DNA from: Isoetes taiwanensis
Taxonomy: Eukaryota > Streptophyta > Lycopodiopsida > Isoetales > Isoetaceae
Reading direction: 5' to 3'
DNA length: 64,000 nucleotides
NCBI GenBank assembly: GCA_021234155.1
Contig: JAJEKV010000028.1
Span: forward strand, 10,806,134 to 10,870,133
This document shows positions 1-11,219 of the stretch, piece after piece. Every line of letters starts with the position of its first letter. The first letter of the stretch is position 1. Below the pieces are notes generated by a model, which was given only the letters and a program-made list of their open reading frames with translations, was not told where the DNA came from and searched no databases. The translations under genes were made by a program, and so were the position numbers.

Positions 1-1480
1 AAGTAGCTTGCAGGATCTCCATCATGAAAACCACTGTTTAAAAGCCCCACCATTCAGTTTTGCAACCCTGACGAACATAAATGAAATAATAACAGACTAC
101 TCCAAGCATGATACTTCTCCACATTATATGAAGTGTAAATTCACCTTAGGTAGGATGCGAGATTCCCATCTACCTCTTGCATGGTTAGCTTACAGCTCAT
201 AAAAATTTGAATCCATGGCCTAAGTAAGGATTGAAAGACCTCCTATAACAAATAAAAGCATTTGCAGAATGGCATGGCAGAATCATCAAGAAACCAACAA
301 CCCTTAATACTGACCTAAAGATAAAAGCTTTTTATACTTGATCTGACTGAGGTAAGGACTGGTCAGAGGCGCATGCCCATCTTGCTACAAAAAATTTGAA
401 GGAAAGGAAAACAAAAGGCATTTATATTACACCTCTGTCACAACCTTTCTTCCATCTCTTACATCTCAAAAAGGCGTGTATGGAAGCTAAACACAGCCTT
501 GCATTGAGATGACAAAAATCAGCTTGTATTACTCTTAATGGCACGATACCTCCAGCGGATGCTCTCACTGTGCAATCGGTGCTCTGCTTGCAAGTTAATC
601 GGAACTTTGCTTGCACAGCTACCAGCAACTGCAGGAGTTACATAAAAAACCCATTCCGGTTGTGGCTGTGCAAATCCAAAAGACATCATCATAGTCCCAC
701 TTCCGGGCCAGATACACACTCCAACTCTACACCCAGACTGGGGAACCGGCTATGACGGGATGCCGTGAAACAGACCAAAACGAAAAGTTTAGGGAAAACG
801 AAAGCTGACCTGTTGCTCTGCTCCGCACCGCAAAGCTTCGCTCTCGATAAGAGTTTCAATTACCTTCGTATTCAAAGCTGCCAACCAGCGTCCCGCAAGA
901 GGGGAGAGGGAACGCCGCATGCGGCGTTACATGCGGCGTTCCGGGCTCAAAAACCAAAGCCCTCTCAAATTAAAAAAGAAGATGACTAGTAAAAAGAATG
1001 AGAGTTTATCAACCTCAACTATGCATGCAAGATAGAGATTTCAGGTTTAAATGGTTCTGGGGTTGAAAATACCAAATGAGAGACATTAGTTTTCAGTTTA
1101 TTACACATTTTTGTTCCATAAAGAAGCTGATAGCATGGTATGCACAAGGAAAAAAGCTTGAAATCATTAAGTTATGGCAGATGCTATGAACTAATTGTTT
1201 GACTTGCTCCTATTTATAAAGTTAATTTTGAAGCTGGTAAACAAATTATTTGCTCTTATTTTTATTGCCCTTAATTTTTTCCAGCGAACCATATGTTCAT
1301 TTTGTACCATTGACTTTGGCATGTGTTTTTTTTCTCAAAATTCTGATGGCCTTTGATCTGGCATAAAGCATAGAATATCCACCAGATCGATGGTAAAAAA
1401 TGGAAGATGAATATAAGACCCATAAAAGACACAATTTGAGAAATGGAAACATGTTCTTCGAGTTGAGACATCTAGAAAAT
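1..1480. other. Intergenic stretch, no gene seen
   Basis: Short reading frames occur on both strands, but none shows a recognisable domain, a splice-consistent chain of exons or unusual codon use. The one clear local structure is a perfect 18-bp palindrome at 911-928, whose right half recurs immediately afterwards at about 931-940. Confidence 0.5.
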
Positions 1481-1684
1481 TAGAACGATAAAGAAGAGAG
1501 GATTAACATAGCCTCTGGGCAAGGATGATACACAAACCAAGAGCCCTCCAAGCCCTTTTCCAAGCCCAGAAAATGGCCCTCCAGCCAGAAACAGCCAAAA
1601 ACCCTATACAAGAAATGGAGGCCAGCCAGAAACGCTTTCCACCTCGGCAATTACTAAGCACCTAGACCGTGAACTTTCGAAGGT

Positions 1685-1693
1685 AAACCCTAA
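1685..1693 (+). promoter_or_regulatory. Telo-box upstream of the SMN-like gene
   Basis: The motif AAACCCTAA lies about 80 bp before the predicted start codon, and a GGGCC-containing element follows at about 1719-1724. Two reverse-orientation telo-box units (AGGGTTT twice) lie in intron 1 at about 1868-1881. Telo-boxes near the transcription start are known in plant genes for translation and RNA metabolism; their role here is inferred. Confidence 0.45.
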
Positions 1694-1772
1694 GACGTGC
1701 CATTGTGGCAGTCCAGCCGGGCCACAAGCATCTGACGTAGTACAGAGCAGACAAAGCTTCCGCCTTGTTGCG

Positions 1773-3150
1773 ATGGTGGACGCTTGGGATGATTCCGCCC
1801 TTATCAATGCCTTCAATGCCGCTATGAACAAATACCAGGTTCGATGCTGGACGTAGCTTAGACATGTAGGGTTTAGGGTTTAATGTTGGTTATTGATAGC
1901 CTTCCCTCTTTGAACTTACAGGAAATGCATACTTCACCTCATGAAAGTAACAGAAGTACGGGACTGCAGGATTCTCAATGTATACAGAAGTGTGAAACGT
2001 CGTAAGTTCATAGCTTTATTTATCTTGTCCAGTTGAGGCAATCTATGAGACCTCTGGTGAATTAATTATCAGATCAGTAGGATTTTATAGCAGGTTTTAT
2101 TCTTAGTTATTCTTGACAATTTTTGGATATGAAATTTTTGGAATCTCGATTACTTTGTTATTTGAAATGTAAATTCTGCAACATGCAGGGATGATGTGAT
2201 CCAAGATTCGGATAAGGCAGATGTTTCACCTCAGGAGGTATCACAGGATATCCAATCAGAAAGGGAAACCCAGGGAACATCACAGAAGCCAAATGCTGCG
2301 GCACATGGTGAATATACCCAGCAGTGGAGTATATATTATAAACAGCAAGAGTTACAGCAACAATGCTACCAGTTACAACAACAGCTTCAGCAGCAATGCG
2401 ACCAGTTACAACAACAGCTGATGTCTGACCATACAGATTCCCACGAAGCTAACTATAGCTCTCCTAGTGCATCTTATCAATATCCATACCCTTATGTGTA
2501 TCCCCATCCTTATCCTAGTTACTATTCAAATTACTCTCAAGACCATCATCCGCAATGTTTCCAGTCTTGCAGTAACCCAAAAGCCACATCTTCAGTTAAG
2601 CTGGGACAAATTCCATGTAATCAGTCAGGTGAGAAAGCTGTGGCCTATGGTGCTGCCAAAACTGCCATTCAGGAGGTTTTGGCATCCTTACCAGGATATG
2701 GAATTGGCGAATTTCGAGGTAAGTCATTTATACTGCCTGCCAGAATGTGAAAAAATGTTTATGATGATATGAGGTTGTTTATTTTTCAGAGCCAGGAACT
2801 GAAGATGGCCATGCTTCATCATCTAAACTCTCCGAGCTCTTGCTTGCATGGTTTAATGCTGGGTATTGCACTGCACGGTATGTTTTATGCGTGTACTTTT
2901 GGCAATGCATGGATGACTTTATTTCAGAGTGGTACATTGTACAAAGAATGGAATAGACTTTACATTATTATGCTTCAGAATCACTCGTGCTGATCTCGCT
3001 GTTTGAGTATGTCTCTTTTTGTGTTTTGACATTAAGTTTAATTATGAGGTTTCTTCTTCTGTGTGCAGATACTTACACGACAAGGAGGAAGGCAGGAATG
3101 ATTCTAAAAACCATGTAACGGATCTGAAGGAAAGTGCACAGAACATTTAA
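1773..3150 (+). CDS. SMN-like (survival of motor neuron) snRNP assembly protein
   Basis: Five coding exons with GT-AG borders and matching phases: 1773-1838, 1922-2001, 2189-2718, 2790-2877, 3069-3150, giving 281 aa. Exon 1 encodes MVDAWDDSALINAFNAAM, which matches the Gemin2-binding motif of SMN (WDDTALIKAYDKA in human). Exon 4 ends in LLLAWFNAGYCTAR, continued by Y in exon 5; this is the YG-box used for SMN self-association. In between lie a Gln-rich stretch (about residues 95-125) and a Tyr/Pro-rich stretch. I see no Tudor domain (expected W/Y cage and YGN motif), so binding to symmetric dimethyl-arginine on Sm proteins may be lost or supplied elsewhere. By family, the protein acts in the cytoplasm and nuclear bodies with Gemin2 to load Sm rings on snRNA. 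The start is the first ATG in frame with the WDD motif, close to telo-box elements. I am sure of the family from the two terminal motifs but less sure of exon 2. Confidence 0.82.
2343..2430 (+). repeat. Gln-codon (CAG/CAA) repeat in SMN-like exon 3
   Basis: An imperfect repeat of a unit like 'CAGTTACAACAACAG' encodes a run of Q/L/C residues (QQELQQQCYQLQQQ and similar). Two near-identical neighbouring units suggest recent tandem growth inside the coding sequence. The reading frame is kept. Confidence 0.7.
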
Positions 3151-3703
3151 TGCCTTCTCTTGTAAATGGGTAGTTGCTTGGTTGTATATTCTGACTAGCC
3201 ATTGATTTCTGGAGAAAAGAATTGGAAGGTATGCAAAATACTTTGCACACCGTTTGTTCTAAATTGGGCAAACAAGTTTTGCTAGTTATGTAAATATTCT
3301 ACTTCACCTGCTTGCAGGAAATTTTAAGATAACAAGCTTTTAAGGTGCAATATTTCCAGATATTCCTGCTTTGGAAATGACTTACATGCCTCTAGATTTA
3401 AATATAGTGTACTGTATTAGTTACATATTTTGGAGATAGAGATTGCCATCTGCATATTATCTAATGACCTTTGGAGCATTGCACTTTCGTATTTGGAGCA
3501 CATTAAATAACAAAGTGCATGTTAAATGAAAAAGAAATGTTACTGCAACAAGTAATGTCATCTTGAAAACGCAATTAGTACGCAATTAGTACGCTTTCTA
3601 ATGATCCTAGGAATTAGGTTTCTCAACTATCATTTTAGGCGGAGGTTTTTTCCAAAAAATCTTATGGCGGGGAATAAGGTATTGGTGATGGTTAAGGGAT
3701 AAC

Positions 3704-3916
3704 GTGTCTGCCATTCAGATCGGAAAAAATGTTTATTTTAAAGGAGCTGCCGACTTGGAAAAAATCTTGTTAGAGTTGTGGCGTTGCGTTGGAAGGATTA
3801 GCCAGTTGAAATTTGAAAAGCAGGTAAGGCACAGATTTGAGGAGCTTGTTGCAAAAGAAAAGACGTTCGAACTGGAAGGCAAAGAAATCCAAGAGTTGTT
3901 AAATAAGAGGAAATAA
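3704..3916 (+). CDS. Unrecognised small coding-like frame, 70 codons
   Basis: I do not recognise it. The frame opens with GTG at 3704 and has no convincing ATG. It encodes a charged, helix-prone peptide with heptad-like leucines (LEKILLELWRCVGRISQLKF, then a Glu/Lys-rich tail), so it could be a coiled-coil exon of a larger or dead gene. No splice-consistent partner was found, and it may be chance. Confidence 0.2.
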   Translation: MSAIQIGKNVYFKGAADLEKILLELWRCVGRISQLKFEKQVRHRFEELVAKEKTFELEGKEIQELLNKRK

Positions 3917-4671
3917 AAAATCGCTTGCAAGTGTTCAATACTCCACAGCCTTATAAATATATAAAACACAACAAAAGGTGCTGCACACAAGGGATTGGCC
4001 TTTGGTAGCTCATGGTTTCTGTAGAGTGTGGGGAGTGTGGGTTTATTCGGGTTTCATCATCCCATGGTTTTTTTTTTTATTATATTAGTTATATGTGATG
4101 AGTGTATTTTGTAACTTTCTAGAACATGTGGCATGCACTGAGAATATTGGTATCCTAAATAACTTAGGATGTAATAGGCAAGACCCTTTGGGTAGATATT
4201 TGCTTAAATTATATTGATTGAGGGACTTACAGGTTTTGGAAGATAGTGCATCTATTGTAAGATATGTGTAATAAATAAGTGCATTTGGTACGTTTGAAAA
4301 TATTAGGCAAGCACCCCAAATTAATGCTACCCCAATTAATTTGGGAGCCAATAGTGTTGACCTTTGCTATGGTTCACTACATAAATGATTTATTTAATGC
4401 ATGTCAAACTTTTTTTGTGGACTATGTAATTTCGGCTTGTTTGGAATTTTCTCACTTTATTAGGGCAAAGTGGCCGCGGAGCTTGTACACAAAAAAGTGG
4501 CATGAGTGGCCCGGACTTCTTGCATTTGGTATTATTTCATGGTAAGCAGAGTCTCATCTTGACAGCCTTCACTTCCGCTACGAAGGGTCCACTTCTGCAT
4601 ACGGTAGCCTCCACCTCTGCAATGGAACTGGGAAGAATACGGCAGAGTCTAAGGCTACGGAAGCAAGCGAG

Positions 4672-4711
4672 CAGTAGCAGTGCAATAATCCCAGTAGCAG
4701 TGCAATAATCC
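4672..4711 (+). repeat. Perfect 20-bp tandem duplication
   Basis: The 20-bp unit CAGTAGCAGTGCAATAATCC occurs twice head to tail with no spacer (4672-4691, 4692-4711). It is one of several short perfect duplications in this window. Confidence 0.9.
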
Positions 4712-5947
4712 CTGAGAGCAAGACCATTGAGTGCAGAGACTGTAGATGAAGTGTAAGATGAAGATCCCAACAAGGCAAGTGGATTTCTGGAGATTTCTGC
4801 CAATGAGGAAGCAGTGCAGGCACCTCAACAAGATCTGGAAACTGGCAACAAGGAGCATGAGCACAAACAAGAAAATCAGGTTAATATTAGTAGACAAGTA
4901 CATTTTTGTAGATTCAGATTTAATTTATGAAAATTAAGTGCTAGATCTTGTATTATAATACCATCCTTAGTTGCATGGACGAAATTTTTTTCAGTAGCTG
5001 ATAGAATTGGGCTTTTAAATGGTCCTTTGAATATGATTCAGGTTAAACTTCTGAAAATTAAGAGCTAGACCTGCATATGGTAACGGATAGTAAGTGCACT
5101 GCTCAAATATTTAAAGTGCAGGAAGATTCATGGGCAGTAAAAGCTACAACATAATGGTGTAGCATAAGGGAATGATTAAAATATGGAGCTATTAAGAGGG
5201 AAGAATTGAAAGAAACATGAATTATGAAATATAGAAAAGCTAAATGCAATTTATCTTTTCGTAAAGAGTAATCTAGAAAGAATAGGTGCAGAATACTAAG
5301 ATCTAGCTGTAGATCTAATAAATAAATAGGCATGAGATTAACAATGGTGTATGATAATGCCTAGAAGTAGGATGCATGGTCTTGAATATAGCCAGACTGA
5401 TAGATCAGGAAATATGGCTTAAGCCAGTATACATGCAGCTGATAAGTTCTGGCTATTAAACCAATGTATAGAAGGCTTGTATTAAGGCATATTTGAAGTG
5501 CAGTGCTAGAACTAATACTGAGAAATCCAGGCCTTGTTAGAAGCATAATCTTAAGATGGGCCAGACTGGCAGGCTAGGGAAATAATGCACCACAAGTCGG
5601 CTTCTCTAGAAGCTTAATGTATAGAATAGAATAGAGACTTCTCTTGCATATTCAATAAGTCTTACATGTTATATGCATGTACTGATGGAGGTAGTCTTCT
5701 AGATAAGGATGTAACTGCAAAGGTTTGAATTATCCTTGTAAACAAGCTCTTTAGGCTAGGTATTGGTCCACTGAAATACACTGTAGAATAAGACATTACA
5801 AGTAGTGAAATATGCGTATCTATATGCTCCTGTGTTGCATGACAATGAGGAAGGCCTGGTCATTAACATGATTATTTGTATAGTGGTCTATGCTTATTAT
5901 ACTATTCTGAAGATTGCATTAAGGCAGAATGGCTTAAAGGAAACGTA

Positions 5948-6009
5948 ATGCAATGCATGTATTAACGTACTGCATGCATGTAGTGCATGTAATGCATCCA
6001 TGCATGTAA
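5948..6009. repeat. ATGCATGTA-rich patch
   Basis: Overlapping TGCATG and ATGCATGTA motifs recur at least six times in about 60 bp. TGCATG is self-complementary, so the patch can form alternative hairpins. This is simple-sequence growth; no function is visible. Confidence 0.7.
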
Positions 6010-7105
6010 CCAGGCTGAAAGTTTCATAAGAACGAAATAGACTACAATATTGCTTTTACATACAAGGGCGATCAGATCATGCTGTTGCTACTTGCTACCT
6101 AGAATTTGCTTAATGCTATGATGCAATATCTAGGGCTGCTAAGCCAGATTAATGTGAAGTTAAAGCTAACATAAGTTTGCTGCTGTGAAACTCTAGAAAT
6201 ATTGTAGTAGTAGTTGAAACACTAGAGTCCTCAGCATGCCATATTAAATGAGGTAGATCCACATGGACAGATGCTGAACAAGTGTTTTGTACTCACATGA
6301 ACATGGGTGGCAGCAGTGATCATATGAGTATTTGGTATTTGCCTTGGTATACTCCATTAGATTATATCTGGTTTTCTCTTAATGGTGTTATTTTGGATTC
6401 TGTTTGCTATTTTGATAGCAGTGTGAAGGGGGATGACCTCAAAAGATCCCATGACATCTGCTACCATGTACAAGGCAACCATTTCTAATGCTTGTTTTTT
6501 GTAATGTTGGTGCAGGTAACAGGATCTTTTGCTCATTGTTATGTATTCTTAAAAAAAGTGGAAGCTGGATAAAGACCACGGATTCATATTGGAAGATTGG
6601 AACTAAAGCAAGTACACTTATGGAGCTAGAATGAACTACTCAGTTTACATTGGTTTGGCCTAAATAGTATAGACAATGGATATTTTGGCAGTAGCTAGAT
6701 GTACTTGTAAATATAACTGTTACGATTTGGAAATGTAATAAGGAAGGAAAAATTTACATTGGAAAACACTTGGCATTGGATATGTGGAATGAGAAATTTC
6801 TTGAGTTAGTTAATGTCGAATAAAGTAACATAGTCTGGGCCTAAGGTTAGTACACCTGACTAAACTTAGGGCTGCTTATTGTATCAAGTTATTTCCTTGC
6901 AAAGGTATAACGAGATAAAAGTCTGGAGACAGATTTAAAAGGTGGGTTTTTTTTTTTTTTTTGGGTGTGTTGTAGAACTTAGTAGATTTTGTGCTTTGCA
7001 TTGGTTGTATGGTGTTGCGGAGAAGCATGCTGTGTGCATGTTATTTTTGGAGACATTGTACATGAGGGAGCACTTACAAATAGGGGTGGTTAGAATAAGG
7101 AAATT

Positions 7106-7306
7106 ATGAATGCATTTGAGAAAGGAATTCAATTAGCTAATAGCAATGAGATTGATGTTTATGTTTATGTTGTTGTTTTTAGAGCATGCATGGTGATTGC
7201 AGATGTAGAAGGTAAAGATATACATGTAGATACAATGGAAAACAAACTTGAATTGAATGCTATCATCGCAAGTATCCTTACTGAGGAGGGGAAGAGAAAG
7301 TACTGA
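7106..7306 (+). CDS. Unrecognised 66-aa frame
   Basis: An ATG-started frame with a balanced composition (MNAFEKGIQLANSNEIDVYV at the N-terminus). I do not recognise it. It directly adjoins the end of the helicase/endonuclease remnant on the opposite strand and may be part of the surrounding mobile DNA. Confidence 0.2.
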   Translation: MNAFEKGIQLANSNEIDVYVYVVVFRACMVIADVEGKDIHVDTMENKLELNAIIASILTEEGKRKY

Positions 7307-7363
7307 TGACTTTATATTGAGTAGGCTGAGCCGATTTAGTGTTTTTTGGAGTTGTGTTATTTT

Positions 7364-8032
7364 TCAAGTGAACGCTATATATGCCCGTATGTGGTCATTC
7401 CAGTAGCAATGGTCGATATCACAGAGCGCGAGCTTGAAGTTTGTCCAAATGTGGTCAAGCAGCGACGTGGCGCGTGGGGGCGTTGGCTTGCGGAGCGAGG
7501 CCGGGCATGGTGGCTTGGTGGGCCGTGGTAATGCATTTTGTCGCAGGGCGTCTATATTAAAATCTCCCATGAGGATGGTCCTGGTGGCTTCCATTGCATT
7601 GTTGGCGTCGACTATGGGTTGCAATATTGCACTATTGGCAATCACTTCGATGTTGTTGTTGAATTGCTGCATGTTCCCATCGTGGTGCTCGTATATGTTG
7701 GTAGTGTGGACGATGGTCCTCGGGGTGCAGTCTCGGAACGTGGCGAAGATAGCTGTGACTGACTCCGTGACTTTTTAGTGGTGGAGGAGCTCGAGGCTGT
7801 TGTTGTTGTAGAGTGTGGCTATTCCGTCCACGTTGTTGTTAGTTGTCTCGAAGATGGCTGGATTGTCCGATCTCGTCTCCTGTAGGTAGAGGATATCTGA
7901 TGACATCACCCGTGGGTATGCTAGTATGTGGTCGATGTACTTTGTTGTTGTTGTGAGGATGTTGAACTTTGCTACGACGAGTGTCGGTGGCCGTTTGTCA
8001 GCGAGGTAGGGGATGGTCATCGTCCATAGCAT
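7364..8032 (-). pseudogene. Endonuclease/exonuclease/phosphatase (EEP) domain, decayed, C-terminal to PIF1 helicase
   Basis: Two frames joined across one stop (about 7775) read as an EEP fold: LVVAKFNIL with a YIDHIL segment (strand 1 and first helix), SSDILYLQETRS (the metal-binding Glu), ILMGDFNID (the GDFN motif) and SLLDHIWTN (the S-x-LDH motif). By family this is an AP-like nuclease of the kind found in LINE-type retroelements and at the C-terminus of Helentron proteins. No reverse transcriptase follows. It sits directly downstream, in coding direction, of the helicase remnant at 8044-9797, which supports a single helicase-nuclease protein. The start is lost and the internal stop makes it non-functional as read. 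Confidence 0.6.
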
Positions 8033-8043
8033 CTCTCTATTCT

Positions 8044-10130
8044 CTAGATCTCTTCTGTGACTCTGTCATCAACGGTGAATTCTCGATTGGTTAGCGAGTG
8101 CTTCAGGAACATGCCCATCATTGTTTTCACATGTGAGACAGCCGTGTAGGCCATTCCGTGCATGTGCATGCCTCTAGACTTGAAGCATAGATGTTTGACT
8201 GTGCCGCCCTGTGACCTGTAGACTTTCTTGGCCGCAACCAGTTGAAGGGGGAACTGGCGCTGCATGATCTTGTGCCTTTCATTTTTGCTTGTCTGGCGTA
8301 GCTTTGTCTGCTTTTGGATTAGCGTCCAGGTTGGGTCGATTCTTTGTGCGTAGAGGTATTTGAGCCTGTCTCGGTAGTTTCTTCATGTTATGGGCTTCAT
8401 GAATGATATCCAGAGTGCATATGTCTCGCCCGCACCCATGTGCTGCTCTAAGATGTCGTCGGCGTCGTTGACGAGTCCATCGAAGAGGTCGATATTGCTC
8501 GTGAGCTCGACGAGCATAGTCTGTTTGAGGTCTAGCTTGTCTTAATCGAGAGTCTGTGGGCATGTTGACGTTCCTCGACAGCCGTCCTTGTGAGTGTCTG
8601 TGGAGTGGAGGTGGATGCCTTGCTCTGATATTTCGACGTAGACTTTGTCGTTGTGCTTGTCCTTGTCTTTATTCTTGTGGAGGTGTGGGCCGCCGGGTGC
8701 TGGCCAGATAGAGGTGGAGTTGACGAAGTGCAGGTCATCTGCCATTTGCTCTAATTTCCTCATGTGGAAAAGGGCACGTGCGAAGGCCAAATCATCTCCT
8801 TGCCTGACGATCTCGGTGAGCTCGTAGTACCTAAAGTTCGGTTTCCATGAGTGGTAGGAGTTTGGGAACTGGACGGTGTCTAGCCGTTCGGCGTCTGAAT
8901 CGCAAAAATTCCACTTGTCGAACATTGACCTGAATTGATAGAAGTCTTCGGCTGCAATGACTGACATGCTTCCGAACGGTGTGGGCGTCACGATGGTCCT
9001 GCACCTACAAGGGAATTGTGCAAACGTATTAATTGCACGTGCCTGGGTTGTTGTGTGGGCTTGCGGGAAGCGAGTGGATTGGGATGTTACTTGCTTGTTG
9101 CACAGTGCGTCGATGTGCAAGAGGAGGCGGGGGGACGTCTGCGCTGTTCGTGAGGAAGAGGTTGTACCTGGTGGTTGGATTGTGTGTCTTTTTGTACATG
9201 ATGTCAGTCGTAGAGTAGCCGTTTTCCTTTTTTCGGCTCCTGGAGCATTGAGTGGTATATCTCGTTGGGCATGATTTGTTTGTTCGGTACCATCATCCTC
9301 TGGGCCTGCAAGGAACAAGAGGGGGTCAGTTTGTTATAAATGGTGGGGCTGTTTTTGGTTTGCGTACCTCGTGGGGGGGTCGGTGTAGTGTGTAGCGTAG
9401 TAGGTATGTGCCTACATCAAACTTGTTCTCGCCTTTTGCTTTATCGTCTCTGTTCTGGCGTCCCCTTCTTTGGTTGTCGATGTTGTTGGCTATTCTTTCT
9501 ATGTCGCCTCAGTTGTGGTTGTCACCTCTGCACTGGAATGCCAGCAATGTGTGGGATGTTTCGATTTCTTCCTGTTTTGCATTTTTGTGGTTGGTAGGTG
9601 GGGTTCCCATCGAGGAGATCGTGTTCCGTCCTGAAATGGACATGTAGCATCAGTAGTTCGTATGCCCACCCTTCTGTGTCTTTGTCCTCATTGAACTTGA
9701 CGTTCCTGAGTACTGCCATTTTCGGGTTGCCTGATCTATCCCTCCTCATTTGTTCACAAATTTCCCGTGCTTTCTTGGGCAAGGCTGATGTGTTCAAGCC
9801 CTTCTATCCGCCGCTTATATTTGTCGATGATGTTGGGTGCGAGGACTCTGTGCTGTTTGGATCGAGCTTGCACGGATGCATGCTAGTGTCCATAGGTATG
9901 TGATTGCATCTGTTCCTGTGTGATGATGGGATGTGATGTATGAGGCTGATGTTGTGTGATGTGGATGGGATGTGGTGGTTGTGTCTACTCTTGCATGGTG
10001 CTTTGTTTGTGACTGCTCCCATATAGTGGATTGTGTAGTGGTGGTTGCTGTCGATGGGCTGTTGTGGGGGTGTGAGTCAAGGAGCAGTTGGCTTTGTTTT
10101 GCACTCGTCAATCTTCTTACATGGTCGATC
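8044..10130 (-). pseudogene. PIF1-type helicase of a Helitron-like element, decayed
   Basis: Reading 5' to 3' on the - strand: 9797-9522 has EGWAYELLMLHVHFRTEHDL (the region before the helicase in Helitron proteins); about 9280-9130 has IMPNEIYHSML and a ruined P-loop (NLFLTNSADV where FLTGGAGVGKS is expected); 9000-8700 has PFGSMSVIAAEDFYQF (motif III-like) and FRYYELTEIVRQGDDLAFA; about 8520-8450 has ELTSNIDLFDGLVNDADD; and 8265-8044 has FPLQLVAAKKVYRSQGGTV (motif V-like). Several frameshifts and stops separate these parts. The strand is C/A-rich and clearly higher in GC than its flanks, suggesting separate origin. No Rep (HUH) domain was seen upstream, so only the helicase half is supported. 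Confidence 0.6.
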
Positions 10131-10139
10131 ACTGTATTT

Positions 10140-11200
10140 AGACAGGTTCGGATGTGGTTATGCCGTTACAGGAATGCAACTGCCCTTCTTTGCGCTGATG
10201 TCGCCTTGTCTTCTTGCATGTCCCAAAATCGAAAGAGGATCGGGTCGTCTTCCTTTTGCCAGCGTTTGTGCACCATTGTGGAAAGTTCCTGTTACCATGC
10301 ATGGGTATGTATTTGTAAGTTCGAGTGCCAAATTACCCCGACAAGACAATCTAAGACAGAAATTTGATTTAATACTACAGTCACATACCTTTTCTCAAGA
10401 AGTGACGAAGCAACATCAAATGGCATATGTGCAGCAAGGGGCAAGGTTGAAAGTGCAAGAAGCTTGTAGGGACCTGGATTTATCTTTGGGTCTGCTCGGT
10501 TGCTTGCAAGATTAGATCGAGGTTTGCACGTAGATGTTTGAACAGAAATGATAGTGCATGTCCAAGTGTGGAAACATGCATGCAAGCAAGATTTTTAGTT
10601 GTTTCGTTACATGTGAAGCCTGTAGGCCCTGTAGCGTTTTGTTTCTCCTACATCTTGTTTCTTATATTTACATGAATGTAATCACTAACTGGACGTCCTA
10701 TTCTAGAGAAATGAGCCTGAAAACTCAGGAAGCAACATGTGTCAGGATATTTGAACAAGTTAAATATGATGTGACATGGTAGCTGATGTGACATCATTTA
10801 CATGTAGTGTTGTTGATCCTTTAAACTTTTAGTTGACTTTTCTTACCTTTAAATTCTTAGCCCTATCCTGTGGTGCACTAGGACGACATATATAATGTTG
10901 AATGTGCAAGACAGTCATGATGATGTGTCAGCTAGTATCAATGTTCTGAGTTACGTTTGTGGAGTCACAATGGAGATGTTATATTAGAGGCCAAGTTAAT
11001 GGAGTTAGTGGGCCCTAGAGCAATTACATTAAGCCCTATGTGATACTAGGGTGTTAAAGACTAGTGAGACATTTTGCATTCTTCTATATCCACGTACTTT
11101 CCTCTTTATTCTTCATTCTCTCTGGTCACCTCATGCTTTATGTTTGATCACTATCCATTTTCGTTATAGAGGTGGTGTTATTGGTCTGTTTGCAGTCGGA
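10140..11200. other. Intergenic stretch, nothing recognised
   Basis: No domain, RNA gene or clear repeat is visible. Overlapping frames at 10045-10515 on both strands have no recognisable motif. GC content falls back toward the AT-rich background after about 10500. Confidence 0.4.
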
Positions 11201-11219
11201 CTATAGAAAGAGAAAACCT

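Larger units (their letters stand above)
3151..7100. other. Long intergenic stretch without a firm gene
   Basis: No recognisable domain on either strand. It contains a small coding-like frame (3704-3916, listed separately), a 20-bp perfect tandem duplication (4672-4691 and 4692-4711), an ATGCATGTA-rich patch (5948-6009) and a T-run near 6947-6962. The rest is unremarkable AT-rich sequence. Confidence 0.45.

Noticed and set aside
911-928. Regulatory operator (18-bp perfect palindrome)
   Set aside because: It is built from a repeated ATGCGGCGTT word and has no gene close by; it is more likely local sequence growth.
2196-2750. A Gln-rich 184-aa frame that looks like an independent gene
   Set aside because: It is exon 3 of the SMN-like gene read past its donor site at 2719.
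8542-9318. A 258-aa open frame on the - strand, the longest single frame in the window
   Set aside because: Only its second half reads as helicase; the first part is an out-of-frame shadow of the N-terminal helicase region, so it is not an intact gene.
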